Assembly (NCBI GenBank): GCA_907163375.1
Contig: CAJQUW010005267.1
Coordinates: forward strand, 186,001-250,000
From: Prostheceraeus crozeri
Taxonomy: Eukaryota; Platyhelminthes; Polycladida; Euryleptidae
DNA: 64,000 bases
Reading direction: 5' to 3'
The position numbers were made by a program, and so were the translations under genes. This document shows, piece by piece, positions 27,530 through 34,625 of this stretch. The notes under the pieces are model-generated. The model had not been told where the DNA came from and did not search any database. It was given only the letters and a program-made list of their open reading frames with translations. The first letter of the stretch is position 1; each line of letters starts with the position of its first letter.

Positions 27530-27920
27530 CAAATTCACGATGAATCATTCATTTTTGGTGGTGTACGGGGCTTGTCCCTTTTTGTAGGTCAAATTCACGA
27601 GATAACGCTTGATTTCATGGGAATTTGCTGAGTCATTTTACGATAACATCGGTCGATTTGGTGTGGAAAAGGACCTCAGAATTCTCGATAAATCACCTGA
27701 TTTTACGAGGATTTGTAACAGAGTGTGTTCTTCAAAGTCACAGTGAATCGATTGATATCATGGGAAAATAACACATCAAATCCGTAGTATTTTTAACGAT
27801 GTCATGGGAAAATCATCCTTTAAATCTTCGGTATATCGTTTGATTTCATAGGAATTTTACTGTGTGAACGTGACTTATTCACACTCTTCGATAAATCGTT
27901 CGATTTCATGGGAATTTCAT
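27530..27920 (-). repeat. Degenerate repeats straddling the 3' end of the membrane-protein gene
   Basis: About six diverged copies of a word like TTCCCATGAAATCGAACGA (read on -) lie near 27597, 27702, 27758, 27805, 27845 and 27905. The copies inside the gene encode the repeated peptide IPMKSND; the others lie past its stop. The intergenic part is otherwise empty for some 300 bp. Confidence 0.6.
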
Positions 27921-28182
27921 TGTGCGGTTTGGTGGGGTTGAGTATAGGCGTTTTGGACACATCATAATTGACGACTTCCACATCGAGTAAGGGTTTTCCA
28001 CTCTCTTTACGTTTTTTGATATCTTTCATCATTTTTCGACCAGATAAGAGGGTAACCAAAATGAATATGACGAGTGTAAAGAATTGTGATAGGGTTTCTT
28101 TGAATGAACCAATGAGTGAACATTTTAAATCTCCTCCGTTGGCTGTTGAAAGTGTGTTCACTATGGATTGAACATTGTCCAT
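27820..28182 (-). CDS. Small single-pass membrane protein (120 residues)
   Basis: A hydrophobic segment at about residues 34-48 (FFTLVIFILVTLLSG) followed by KKRK-type residues gives one membrane span with a basic cytosolic side. The C-terminal third has two copies of IPMKSND, encoded by the repeat array that continues past the stop. The function is unknown; a virion-membrane or release role is possible. A late-type -30 box is present. Confidence 0.6.
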   Translation of the reverse strand: MDNVQSIVNTLSTANGGDLKCSLIGSFKETLSQFFTLVIFILVTLLSGRKMMKDIKKRKESGKPLLDVEVVNYDVSKTPILNPTKPHNEIPMKSNDLSKSVNKSRSHSKIPMKSNDIPKI

Positions 28183-28210
28183 GATGATAGTGTTGATGAC
28201 GTGGGTATGG

Positions 28211-28222
28211 TTTACTTAGTGT
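28211..28222 (-). promoter_or_regulatory. Late-type -30 box of the 120-residue membrane protein
   Basis: ACACTAAGTAAA on -, about 34 bp from the ATG at 28182. Confidence 0.5.
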
Positions 28223-28611
28223 TTGGAGCCGATCGATGCATGTAAGGCTTGTTTGAAAGCTGCTGGATTATCGTGATATGCCATGGCATAGGCTTGTGCG
28301 AAGGGGATTTGTTTCTTGTTAAATTTCCGTTTTTGGCCCAAGTATTTGCGAGTTTGAGGGGGTGGTTTCACAAATTTGCGGAGAATGCCTTTGTAAGATT
28401 GAATAAACTCATGCTGTAAAGGTGTTAATTTCCCTGGATTCTCTCGCATTCTGCTCATGAGTGCTTGCATATCCTTGACATATTCCTCAGGCAATTGATC
28501 GACATGACGGTTAATTTTCTTTTTCGAGCATCCTATCCCTGAACTTAGGGATTTCAGTACATTGGTAAAGTCCTGACGTCGACTTGAACATGATTCACAC
28601 TGACACGTCAT
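28216..28611 (-). CDS. Unrecognised 131-residue basic protein
   Basis: It starts with a Cys cluster (CQCESC), then a helical, Lys/Arg-rich body and a PFAQAYAMAYHDNPAAF stretch near the end. No family is recognised. It has one of the clearest late-type boxes (AACTAAGTTATG) 30 bp upstream, so a structural role is likely. Confidence 0.6.
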   Translation of the reverse strand: MTCQCESCSSRRQDFTNVLKSLSSGIGCSKKKINRHVDQLPEEYVKDMQALMSRMRENPGKLTPLQHEFIQSYKGILRKFVKPPPQTRKYLGQKRKFNKKQIPFAQAYAMAYHDNPAAFKQALHASIGSKH

Positions 28612-28635
28612 TCTTGTCTATCATCCTCTATCCCA

Positions 28636-28647
28636 CATAACTTAGTT
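28636..28647 (-). promoter_or_regulatory. Late-type -30 box of the 131-residue protein
   Basis: AACTAAGTTATG on -, about 30 bp from the ATG at 28611. Confidence 0.55.
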
Positions 28648-29261
28648 TACATGGCGTTCACCAAATTCATGTAGCGTGCGTGGACGTCTGCATTTTGGTT
28701 GGTTAAGTGGGCAATAAACTCTTCCTTTTGAGTCAGCAAGTCACGCATGCTTTCCAATGTCTCATCCAAATAGTCTCCATTGCCATCTGTACGATTGGGT
28801 TCATGAATGTGTTGATTAAATGCATCTTCCAACACGTGCAAGATGCGTTTGCGAGCATTTAAATGACGTTCATGGAGACGAATAGAATCGTTCAACAGTT
28901 GAACAATGGCGCTGTTTTTCAAATTGTTCAGTTGAATAATGTACTCGTGGGAGTTGTCAATGACAGGTGAATTGACTGGGTAAAACATTCTTTCCTCCAC
29001 GGGGTGTGCGTCCATGGGTTGTTGAGAGGTTCCTACCCCTACTGAGTGTTGTTGTTGAGGGGTTCCTACCCCCACCGAGTGTTGTTGGCGAGGTTCACTT
29101 GATTCTTGTACCTCTGGATTTCCCACTGTGTTCGACATGGCTTGGACATAACTGTTGTGATCATTGACAGGACCTGGGTAGTTATCAAATGTCACATGAC
29201 TTAGTGTAGGTTGAATATTCTCTAACGATAGAGGACTCATATCAATCTCATTCGCAGCCAT
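28647..29261 (-). CDS. Unrecognised coiled-coil protein
   Basis: I chose the Met codon at 29261 (MAANEIDMSP), just past the end of the upstream gene; a Met codon seven codons earlier would overlap that gene. The product is 204 residues. It contains two copies of a QQHSVGVGT word (about 60-80) and a helical C-terminal half with coiled-coil spacing. The function is unknown. Confidence 0.55.
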   Translation of the reverse strand: MAANEIDMSPLSLENIQPTLSHVTFDNYPGPVNDHNSYVQAMSNTVGNPEVQESSEPRQQHSVGVGTPQQQHSVGVGTSQQPMDAHPVEERMFYPVNSPVIDNSHEYIIQLNNLKNSAIVQLLNDSIRLHERHLNARKRILHVLEDAFNQHIHEPNRTDGNGDYLDETLESMRDLLTQKEEFIAHLTNQNADVHARYMNLVNAM

Positions 29262-29263
29262 GG

Positions 29264-29908
29264 CTAACACATCGGGCGGCAATCGATTCCATTCTTCTTG
29301 TATTTGATGGACCGTATGGGTGGGATCCGGGGAGCATCCACTCTGGCTCGATCGTCAACCATACTTTTCACGACAGCTTGTAGCATAGCGTGAGCAGGAT
29401 CAGGTGTTGCTAAGGCGCGATGATCCGCTGGAGAGGGTCGAATGAGTGCTTCTAGACTATCGTCTGCATCCAAATCTGTATTCATAGGTTGAGGGGGTCG
29501 CAAGGAGGTTGCACGACGTGCGGTGGGTGATAATTGACGATCTTGTCCTGTCAACGTAGAGGACACCTTCAAAGAGGGTCTCGGAACATGCTGTTGAATA
29601 ATATACTTGAGTTTGCTCACATTTTCTCCCTCCATTCGCTCGTTTAAAATATGGGTATGTTGCCGCGCAAATTGTTGAGCTGTCTTCCTATCCACCGTTC
29701 CATCGAGGGTTTCCCCGCATAGACATGCATAGATGAACTCTTCACTTGCTTTGATCTCTTCTTTTGATTTATATTTTAGATGGTGTGAATTATAAATATG
29801 CCTTCTCAGACGATCTTTTTGATAAGGGCATTTACAGATAGGACATAGGGTTATTCTCAATTTTCGCAACGTCAGGGTCTCTTCACTTTCACGCGCTCCT
29901 CCCTTCAT
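29264..29908 (-). CDS. Zinc-finger protein related to the 34591 gene
   Basis: I chose the ATG at 29908 (MKGGARESEE), supported by a TATTTAAG box about 35 bp upstream; the product is 214 residues. A C2H2-like finger (CPICKCPYQKDRLRRHIYNSHH) is followed by EEFIYACLCGETL, then a helix ending NVSKLKYI. The same order (CPWCHNMYQ..., NFVYMCVCGEML, REKLKRIY) appears in the C-terminal half of the gene at 34591, so they are paralogs. The C-terminal part is Pro/Ala-rich and looks disordered. It overlaps the upstream ORF by 20 bp. Confidence 0.6.
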   Translation of the reverse strand: MKGGARESEETLTLRKLRITLCPICKCPYQKDRLRRHIYNSHHLKYKSKEEIKASEEFIYACLCGETLDGTVDRKTAQQFARQHTHILNERMEGENVSKLKYIIQQHVPRPSLKVSSTLTGQDRQLSPTARRATSLRPPQPMNTDLDADDSLEALIRPSPADHRALATPDPAHAMLQAVVKSMVDDRARVDAPRIPPIRSIKYKKNGIDCRPMC

Positions 29909-30338
29909 GGTTGATTTTTGTGGTGTGTTCCTGTGCATGCTTAAATACATTTGTTGGCCATTGAAACAAAATACTGAAATGAGCACAGATACGATTCAAT
30001 GTCTCTTTGATATAAATAAGACTTGCTGCTGAAATCACACGTTTATGATACAGCTCTTGTACATAGGTCAAATGTTTTTCATTCATAAACTTCCATAGTG
30101 TGTCCTCATACAAAACGTCATCCTCAAAAATAGCCATGAGTAAATACACACGTCCCACGATGGAATAGCGGTCATTCAGTACCAATTGATTCAAATAGAC
30201 GGTGGACGTGTCGGTAAACTCTTCTAATGTGGGGATATCATTGCCTCGGATGCGTTCATCGAACCAAAAATCAATAAGAATCTTCATCCGCGCTTGGTGC
30301 GAAGGAGTGGTCGAACTGTCTGTGGGCGTGATGTCCAT
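29889..30338 (-). CDS. Unrecognised helical protein (149 residues)
   Basis: Mostly alpha-helical by composition, with FWFDERIRGNDIPTLEEF and a YLLMAIFEDD segment. No family is recognised. It lacks its own box at the usual distance and overlaps the small Arg-rich ORF upstream in another frame, so it may be a second cistron of that transcript. Confidence 0.5.
   Translation of the reverse strand: MDITPTDSSTTPSHQARMKILIDFWFDERIRGNDIPTLEEFTDTSTVYLNQLVLNDRYSIVGRVYLLMAIFEDDVLYEDTLWKFMNEKHLTYVQELYHKRVISAASLIYIKETLNRICAHFSILFQWPTNVFKHAQEHTTKINHEGRSA
29940..29947 (-). promoter_or_regulatory. Late-type -30 box of the zinc-finger protein at 29908
   Basis: TATTTAAG on -, about 35 bp from the ATG at 29908. 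It supports that start over the upstream in-frame Met codons. Confidence 0.45.
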
Positions 30339-30421
30339 CTTCCACGCGATCGTCTTTTTCGAAGATGTCTTGTCCGAATAGGGCGATGTCGTCTTTTTCG
30401 ATAATAGGGTAGGAGTAACAT
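30284..30421 (-). CDS. Small Arg-rich peptide (45 residues), found by its promoter box
   Basis: The ATG at 30421 lies about 32 bp from a late-type box (TTTAAGTTATGG), the standard spacing in this element. The product begins MLLLPYYRKRRHRPIR and has about 16 Arg or Lys in the first 30 residues, like a protamine or small core peptide. It overlaps the 30338 ORF in another frame. The prediction rests on spacing and composition alone. Confidence 0.4.
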   Translation of the reverse strand: MLLLPYYRKRRHRPIRTRHLRKRRSRGRWTSRPQTVRPLLRTKRG

Positions 30422-30447
30422 GATCTTATTTGAGAGAGCGTGAGGAT

Positions 30448-30459
30448 CCATAACTTAAA
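30448..30459 (-). promoter_or_regulatory. Late-type -30 box that predicts a small gene at 30421
   Basis: TTTAAGTTATGG on -, about 32 bp from an ATG at 30421 that opens an Arg-rich 45-codon ORF. It is more than 110 bp from the larger ORF that starts at 30338. Confidence 0.5.
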
Positions 30460-30601
30460 TAGTCACTCATCGCGGTGAGTATGCGTACAATCTCTCTCAG
30501 AAGAAAAAGGAGTACCAGTAGCATGTTTTTCCAAATCTATCAACCCCAATAGCAGAATGCTTATAATATGGAAAGGCAACATGATTCATAAAACGACATT
30601 C

Positions 30602-30607
30602 TTTATT
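30602..30607 (-). terminator. Polyadenylation signal of the 30613 gene
   Basis: AATAAA on - about 6 bp past the stop codon. Confidence 0.6.
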
Positions 30608-30612
30608 CATAC

Positions 30613-31011
30613 TTAGTCTGCGTCGCTTACATATTCTTCTTCTTCTGATGTCCATCCAACAGAGAAATATTCAAAATTAAACGTTATACAATAGACACCA
30701 AGAATCTCTTTGTTATCACTGTCCATAAATTCATAGTCCCATACGTTCTTTAGTGAGGCTAAATAGTCATCCATTTCTTCGACGTCACTTTCATAATACC
30801 GTTCACTGGCACCCATCAATGGTGGAGAACCATTTCTTTTGTATTCATAAATCGTGAATGTATCCATGGAGAGTTCACATTCAGGCTTCACTTTGATCTT
30901 CTCCTTCACATAGGGAATCACTTTCTCCAACATCGCGTGCGGTTGACATGTCGTTTTCGGGTAAATAATGAGCTGATTTGGATAGGTGTACACGTGAAAG
31001 TCTTCCATCAT
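30613..31011 (-). CDS. Acidic 132-residue protein, paralog of the 34617 gene
   Basis: No known family. It shares a loose pattern with the product of 34617-35036: an NxLxIxP start, LEKxI, a Y-rich central strand, a (D/E)xVEExxxxL helix and a GxxC strand near the end. The C-terminus is very acidic (SEEEEYVSDAD). A late-type box lies upstream, while the paralog is under the TIR TATA box, so the pair may be expressed at different times. Confidence 0.55.
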   Translation of the reverse strand: MMEDFHVYTYPNQLIIYPKTTCQPHAMLEKVIPYVKEKIKVKPECELSMDTFTIYEYKRNGSPPLMGASERYYESDVEEMDDYLASLKNVWDYEFMDSDNKEILGVYCITFNFEYFSVGWTSEEEEYVSDAD

Positions 31012-31038
31012 GTATGTGTCTTGATCGTTTCTCTATTT

Positions 31039-31050
31039 TTACCTAGTTTT
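31039..31050 (-). promoter_or_regulatory. Late-type -30 box of the 132-residue acidic protein
   Basis: AAACTAGGTAAA on -, about 33 bp from the ATG at 31011. Confidence 0.5.
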
Positions 31051-31166
31051 CCAATCGATAGGTGCTCCGATATAGAATGGGGCACACCCAATGCTCTGTT
31101 CTGTGCTCTGAGCATGGAATGGGGCACGTCTAATGCTCGGAGCAGGGGATGGGACATTTGCAACAC

Positions 31167-31173
31167 TATAAAG
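31167..31173 (+). promoter_or_regulatory. TATA box of the proline-rich gene
   Basis: TATAAAG about 53 bp upstream of the ATG at 31223. GTGCTC/GAGCAC-like words lie just before it (31067-31140). Confidence 0.6.
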
Positions 31174-31222
31174 CCAAGTCGAAAATGTTCCGCCTTCATA
31201 ACACTCGTGAACATACAAGAAG

Positions 31223-31681
31223 ATGGTTGATCTCAGCCGACTACCAAGACCAAGCACACTACCTTTATCGCCAGCCAGCCCATTACCTTCGATCAGTGAT
31301 GACGATTTTCCTACGGATCTCCCATCCCACTGGGGCTCTATTCCCGATCTGGACGGACCATATTCCCTCCCGCCAACACCACCCACCATCGATGGACCGT
31401 TTCACATCCCACCAACCCCTGAACTTTCTACGTCTAGTTTCGACGATCTCGGACCACCGAGTATGAGCGATGGTCAGGTGGAGGTCTATTTGACAGATGA
31501 GAAGGAGAATACCCCACCGAATGCAGCTGGCTATCCCGAACTGGATCTTAATCGTCATCCATTTCGCCGTCCACTGACTAATTTGAGTAGTCGGTATAAC
31601 GTTAGAACTGAATTGCAAAACTTGGATGAAGCGGTTGCATTTTGGGACGACGTAGACTTTGTTGACGATTGGGTGTTTTAA
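31223..31681 (+). CDS. Proline-rich, likely disordered protein (152 residues)
   Basis: About one fifth of the first 80 residues are Pro, with PPTPPTIDGP and IPPTPELS repeats typical of proline-directed kinase sites. A KEN box sits in DEKENTPP, a form known as an APC/C degron, and an RRPL word lies near it. The C-terminus is acidic and aromatic (FWDDVDFVDDWVF), like transactivation segments. It is the only + strand gene in the right half and has a TATA box. No fold is recognised; a host-contact or regulatory role is inferred. Confidence 0.6.
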   Translation: MVDLSRLPRPSTLPLSPASPLPSISDDDFPTDLPSHWGSIPDLDGPYSLPPTPPTIDGPFHIPPTPELSTSSFDDLGPPSMSDGQVEVYLTDEKENTPPNAAGYPELDLNRHPFRRPLTNLSSRYNVRTELQNLDEAVAFWDDVDFVDDWVF

Positions 31682-31727
31682 CTTGTGTATCTTTCTTCTT
31701 CTACTTCATATTTTGATACATGTATTC

Positions 31728-31733
31728 AATAAA
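31728..31733 (+). terminator. Polyadenylation signal of the proline-rich gene
   Basis: AATAAA about 47 bp past the stop. Confidence 0.65.
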
Positions 31734-31952
31734 CATACATGGTAAGCTATGACTATTTTATTCAAGGGTGAACTGGGTTATAGGACATATCATGATAGAA
31801 GTTAAAATGAATGTTAAAGATTGAATTTAAGATTGGAAATCGATCATAAAATTTTACACGTTAGCATTATTTTAATGTTGAAAATGATTCATACAATTGA
31901 GAGTATTCCCAAGTCAATGATTATCAAAAATAACAGGTCATTGGAATAACAT
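31734..31952. other. Convergent intergenic spacer
   Basis: AT-rich interval between two facing polyadenylation signals; nothing else is visible. Confidence 0.5.
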
Positions 31953-31958
31953 TTTATT
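31953..31958 (-). terminator. Polyadenylation signal of the exonuclease-like gene
   Basis: AATAAA on -, overlapping the stop codon. Confidence 0.55.
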
Positions 31959-32958
31959 ATAGAGATGCACTTTCTTGAGTTATTTCACAACATGCATTAT
32001 TCTTGCACAAGGTACGATGTTCGGCATAGTCACTTAAGCTACAATAATGAACAATATAGGACTTGTGGAGTTGTCCATTGTCCACCGTGGTTGATTCATG
32101 CATCACAGTGATGGGGTCAATCTTGGTCCAGGCCCATGCAGCTTCACAGGAATCATAATTTAAATACAGTGTATGCACATAAAGTCGATAGTGTAGTTCA
32201 AAGCAATAATGAAGAAGAATCTCGACCACATCTGACAGCGCACAGTGGTACCCATACTGTACTTTGGCAGCTTGCGTTTCTGTGAGTGCTTTCCCTCGGC
32301 GTAAATGTAACAAGGCTCGACGGTACGCTTCTTTCCCTTCATACTGGGAATGATTCATCCAGTGACATCCGCGACGCATATGTTCCTTGTAACCAAGTCT
32401 ATACACTTCACTATCCCGCATACATGAGGTGAAAATATTCCAATGAGAGTCAATGCGTTGAGACCATTCGGGGAGAGAAATACTATCCATGGTCACTTTT
32501 TCCAAGAGTTTTATGCTTTTCAACCAAGTTCTTTCCATCTCCGATAATCCATTCCCTACAATCAGTTCCGCGTCTCCATACTCGCGTGTCATTTCATGGA
32601 CCCAGCAATTAAAACGGTGAATAATCACATTCTCTTCTGCACCACATTTCCCAATCACACGTGGGTTGAGACCATGAATAAATTGAGTCGCAAAAACATC
32701 ACACCCCGGTGTCTCATGTTTGATAAAGTCATGGAAGCGCGATGTAATGGTCACATATCCAGTCGGTTTATCGTCTCTGGGCGTATAATGACACCAAATG
32801 GCAGCGACTTCCTGCATGGGATCTCCTTCCGTATCAAATACGATGAAATTGCGCACCGGCTTATTCTGCTCCACCCACCATTGTTGTACTTTAGGATGAT
32901 CAAATGTAATGGTATAAGAACCTTGCATGAGCTCGCCCAAGTGCTGAATCCGACGCAT
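31957..32958 (-). CDS. DEDDh-like 3'-5' exonuclease (tentative)
   Basis: 333 residues. FIVFDTEGDPMQEVAAI fits the Exo I motif, with D42 and E44. YHCALSDVVEIL fits the H-x-A-x-x-D Exo III motif of the DEDDh group, with H238 and D243, and VGNGLSEMERTWL in between falls where Exo II is expected. The group includes DnaQ, TREX and ERI1-like nucleases. The polymerase already has its own proofreading exonuclease, so this may process ends or act on host nucleic acid. The promoter is of the TATA type. Also possible is another RNase H-fold enzyme. Confidence 0.55.
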   Translation of the reverse strand: MRRIQHLGELMQGSYTITFDHPKVQQWWVEQNKPVRNFIVFDTEGDPMQEVAAIWCHYTPRDDKPTGYVTITSRFHDFIKHETPGCDVFATQFIHGLNPRVIGKCGAEENVIIHRFNCWVHEMTREYGDAELIVGNGLSEMERTWLKSIKLLEKVTMDSISLPEWSQRIDSHWNIFTSCMRDSEVYRLGYKEHMRRGCHWMNHSQYEGKEAYRRALLHLRRGKALTETQAAKVQYGYHCALSDVVEILLHYCFELHYRLYVHTLYLNYDSCEAAWAWTKIDPITVMHESTTVDNGQLHKSYIVHYCSLSDYAEHRTLCKNNACCEITQESASL

Positions 32959-32989
32959 CGTGAAATGAATCTCGTCTTGTGTGTCTCGA

Positions 32990-32997
32990 CTTATATA
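32990..32997 (-). promoter_or_regulatory. TATA box of the exonuclease-like gene
   Basis: TATATAAG on -, about 35 bp upstream of the ATG at 32958. Confidence 0.75.
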
Positions 32998-33030
32998 CCC
33001 GTCCCTAGGGTGGTGTACAACATGATTGGT

Positions 33031-33303
33031 TTAGCGATGATGACGTCTCCTTCGACGTTTTCCTCCTCCTGATATTTTATTCGCTAAAGCACTTACGCCT
33101 GCGGCACCGGCTGCACCCGCTGCTCCCAACGCTGCAGCTTTCCCTGCGGCAATAAGTGCAGGGACGAGGGGGAGTAAAAATGGGAGGATGCCTCCTCTTT
33201 GTTTACGACTCCCGCGGTAGATTCCACCCTTTTGTCTTCGACTTCCACGGTAAATACCCCCTTTCTGACGGCGGCTTCCGCGATAAATACCTCCACGTTG
33301 CAT
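33031..33303 (-). CDS. Adenovirus pX (mu)-like core/membrane-active protein
   Basis: 90 residues. Three copies of GGIYRGSRRQK lead into RGGILPFLLPLVPALIAAGKAA, then an Ala/Gly run and a basic tail GGGKRRRRRHHR. Adenovirus pX has the same arrangement, with a basic part followed by RGGILPLLIPLIAAAIGA. The Gly-Gly words fit adenain-type cleavage, so the neighbouring protease may release several small basic peptides. The role is probably DNA condensation or membrane action in the particle. Confidence 0.75.
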   Translation of the reverse strand: MQRGGIYRGSRRQKGGIYRGSRRQKGGIYRGSRKQRGGILPFLLPLVPALIAAGKAAALGAAGAAGAAGVSALANKISGGGKRRRRRHHR

Positions 33304-33328
33304 GATTACCGTGATAGGTTAGATGTCC

Positions 33329-33340
33329 CTACTTAGTTCT
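33329..33340 (-). promoter_or_regulatory. Late-type -30 box of the pX-like gene
   Basis: AGAACTAAGTAG on -, about 31 bp from the ATG at 33303 and spanning the stop of the preceding gene. Confidence 0.5.
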
Positions 33341-33614
33341 TCATTAATAGTTTCCCTAACGTCTTTAACTTTCCCAACTTGTTCCTATTTAGATCGTGTT
33401 TCAACCGTTGCCATTCTTCCTTTATCATTTGATTATTGGATTTATAACGTGGTCGCCACGCTGCTGGCAACAACGTATTGCCCAAATGACGTCGAATCAA
33501 TTCACCTTTATGTCTCTGAAAAGCTTCACGCCCTCTACGATGCAGTTGAGATTTTATATACTGTTTCACATGTCTTACAGTTCCTCCTCTCTGACGTCGT
33601 TTACGGCGTGTCAT
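33333..33614 (-). CDS. Small basic virion protein (93 residues)
   Basis: It starts MTRRKRRQRGGTV, with an adenain-like Gly-Gly site, and is rich in Arg/Lys throughout, with a helical KLGKLKTLGKLL end. It is paired with the pX-like gene downstream and has a clear late-type box, so a core protein is likely. No sequence family is recognised. Confidence 0.6.
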   Translation of the reverse strand: MTRRKRRQRGGTVRHVKQYIKSQLHRRGREAFQRHKGELIRRHLGNTLLPAAWRPRYKSNNQMIKEEWQRLKHDLNRNKLGKLKTLGKLLMKN

Positions 33615-33637
33615 GATTAATGTTTACGCTTCCCAAT

Positions 33638-33649
33638 CATAACTTAGTC
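33638..33649 (-). promoter_or_regulatory. Late-type -30 box of the 93-residue basic protein
   Basis: GACTAAGTTATG on -, about 29 bp from the ATG at 33614. Confidence 0.55.
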
Positions 33650-33675
33650 ACAACAATAGGAGATTGATTACTACA

Positions 33676-33681
33676 TTTATT
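33676..33681 (-). terminator. Polyadenylation signal at the end of the 34591 gene
   Basis: AATAAA on -, with its TAA as the stop codon. Confidence 0.55.
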
Positions 33682-34591
33682 CATCATCCAAATCTACATT
33701 ATACGTGAACCAATTCAATTGGTTCTTAAAAACAATGGGTTTCAGAGGTCTCCCTCGTTTCTTACTAAAGTCAAATGAATATTTGCGTGGGTCCCGATTT
33801 CTATTCTCTGGTCGAAGCGAGGCTTGGGGGACACTATTCACTTCCTTGGGCGGATTCGGTTGACTCTCATATATCCGTTTCAACTTTTCGCGCTGATTTT
33901 TCCATATTTTCTTGGCCATATGCTCCTTATGCAGCGAGATAAATTGACGGACCTTCTCTTCCTCCACGTCACGGTGCAGCATCTCACCACAGACACACAT
34001 ATAGACAAAGTTGTCGCATGCCTCATTCGTCTTGCTCCACGACGGATTCCATCCACACACCTCCTTATGTTTTTTGCAAACATGTTCCCATAAGAAAAAT
34101 GCTTGGTACATGTTATGACACCAGGGACAGCGTGCCAACTTCACTTTTGACAAGTCGTACAGATATGAATTCGTACTCTCCGGCTCCACTGGGCGATTCG
34201 GGTCCAAGGGTTCGGTGGGCATATACATGCTCAAATAGGGACATAAATGTTCATTCCATTCGTTCTCCTCCTCCTGAATCTTCTCATCACAGTACCTGCA
34301 CCGACCCACACATGGATGTTTATGGTAAGCTTCCATATTATAGTCTTGTTTGCAAAGCAGGCAGGTGAACTCACTCTCCTTGTCGCCCCAATAACCTCTA
34401 TCCAGTGAGCACTGATGATTGGTAGTCCACCATTTCCCACAACGATCGCAATACTCCTTCCCTATCTCCTTGCGTCCATGACGGATGCATTGTGAAAACA
34501 GTCGGAAGCGTTTATTGCAAAACTCGCACTCATAATAGGGTTGAGGGCGGGGACGGACTGTGGTTCGCCTCTTCTTTGTTGGTGGCTCCAT
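33677..34591 (-). CDS. Zinc-finger protein sharing the polymerase N-terminal module
   Basis: I chose the ATG at 34591 (MEPPTKKRRTTV), which opens with a nuclear-signal-like basic cluster; the product is 304 residues. The first half (CEFCNKRFRLF, YCDRCGKWW, CLLCKQDYNMEAYHKHPCVGRCRYCD, EHLCPYL) matches the N-terminal module of the polymerase almost block for block. The second half (CPWCHNMYQ, HVCKKHKE, NFVYMCVCGEML, REKLKRIYES) matches the 29264-29908 protein. It is therefore a chimera of, or the ancestor of, two other zinc-finger proteins in the element. The role may be binding element DNA or the polymerase. Confidence 0.7.
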   Translation of the reverse strand: MEPPTKKRRTTVRPRPQPYYECEFCNKRFRLFSQCIRHGRKEIGKEYCDRCGKWWTTNHQCSLDRGYWGDKESEFTCLLCKQDYNMEAYHKHPCVGRCRYCDEKIQEEENEWNEHLCPYLSMYMPTEPLDPNRPVEPESTNSYLYDLSKVKLARCPWCHNMYQAFFLWEHVCKKHKEVCGWNPSWSKTNEACDNFVYMCVCGEMLHRDVEEEKVRQFISLHKEHMAKKIWKNQREKLKRIYESQPNPPKEVNSVPQASLRPENRNRDPRKYSFDFSKKRGRPLKPIVFKNQLNWFTYNVDLDDE

Positions 34592-34613
34592 TATATCGTG
34601 GTTCAGATCATGT

Positions 34614-34625
34614 ATCTTACGTAAA
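34614..34625 (-). promoter_or_regulatory. Weak late-type box of the zinc-finger protein at 34591
   Basis: TTTACGTAAGAT on -, about 28 bp from the ATG at 34591. It keeps only the TAAG core. Confidence 0.3.

Larger units (their letters stand above)
30339..30612. other. Mostly non-coding interval
   Basis: Apart from the small Arg-rich ORF and its box, nothing is seen. The 3' signal of the next gene (30602-30607) closes it. Confidence 0.4.
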
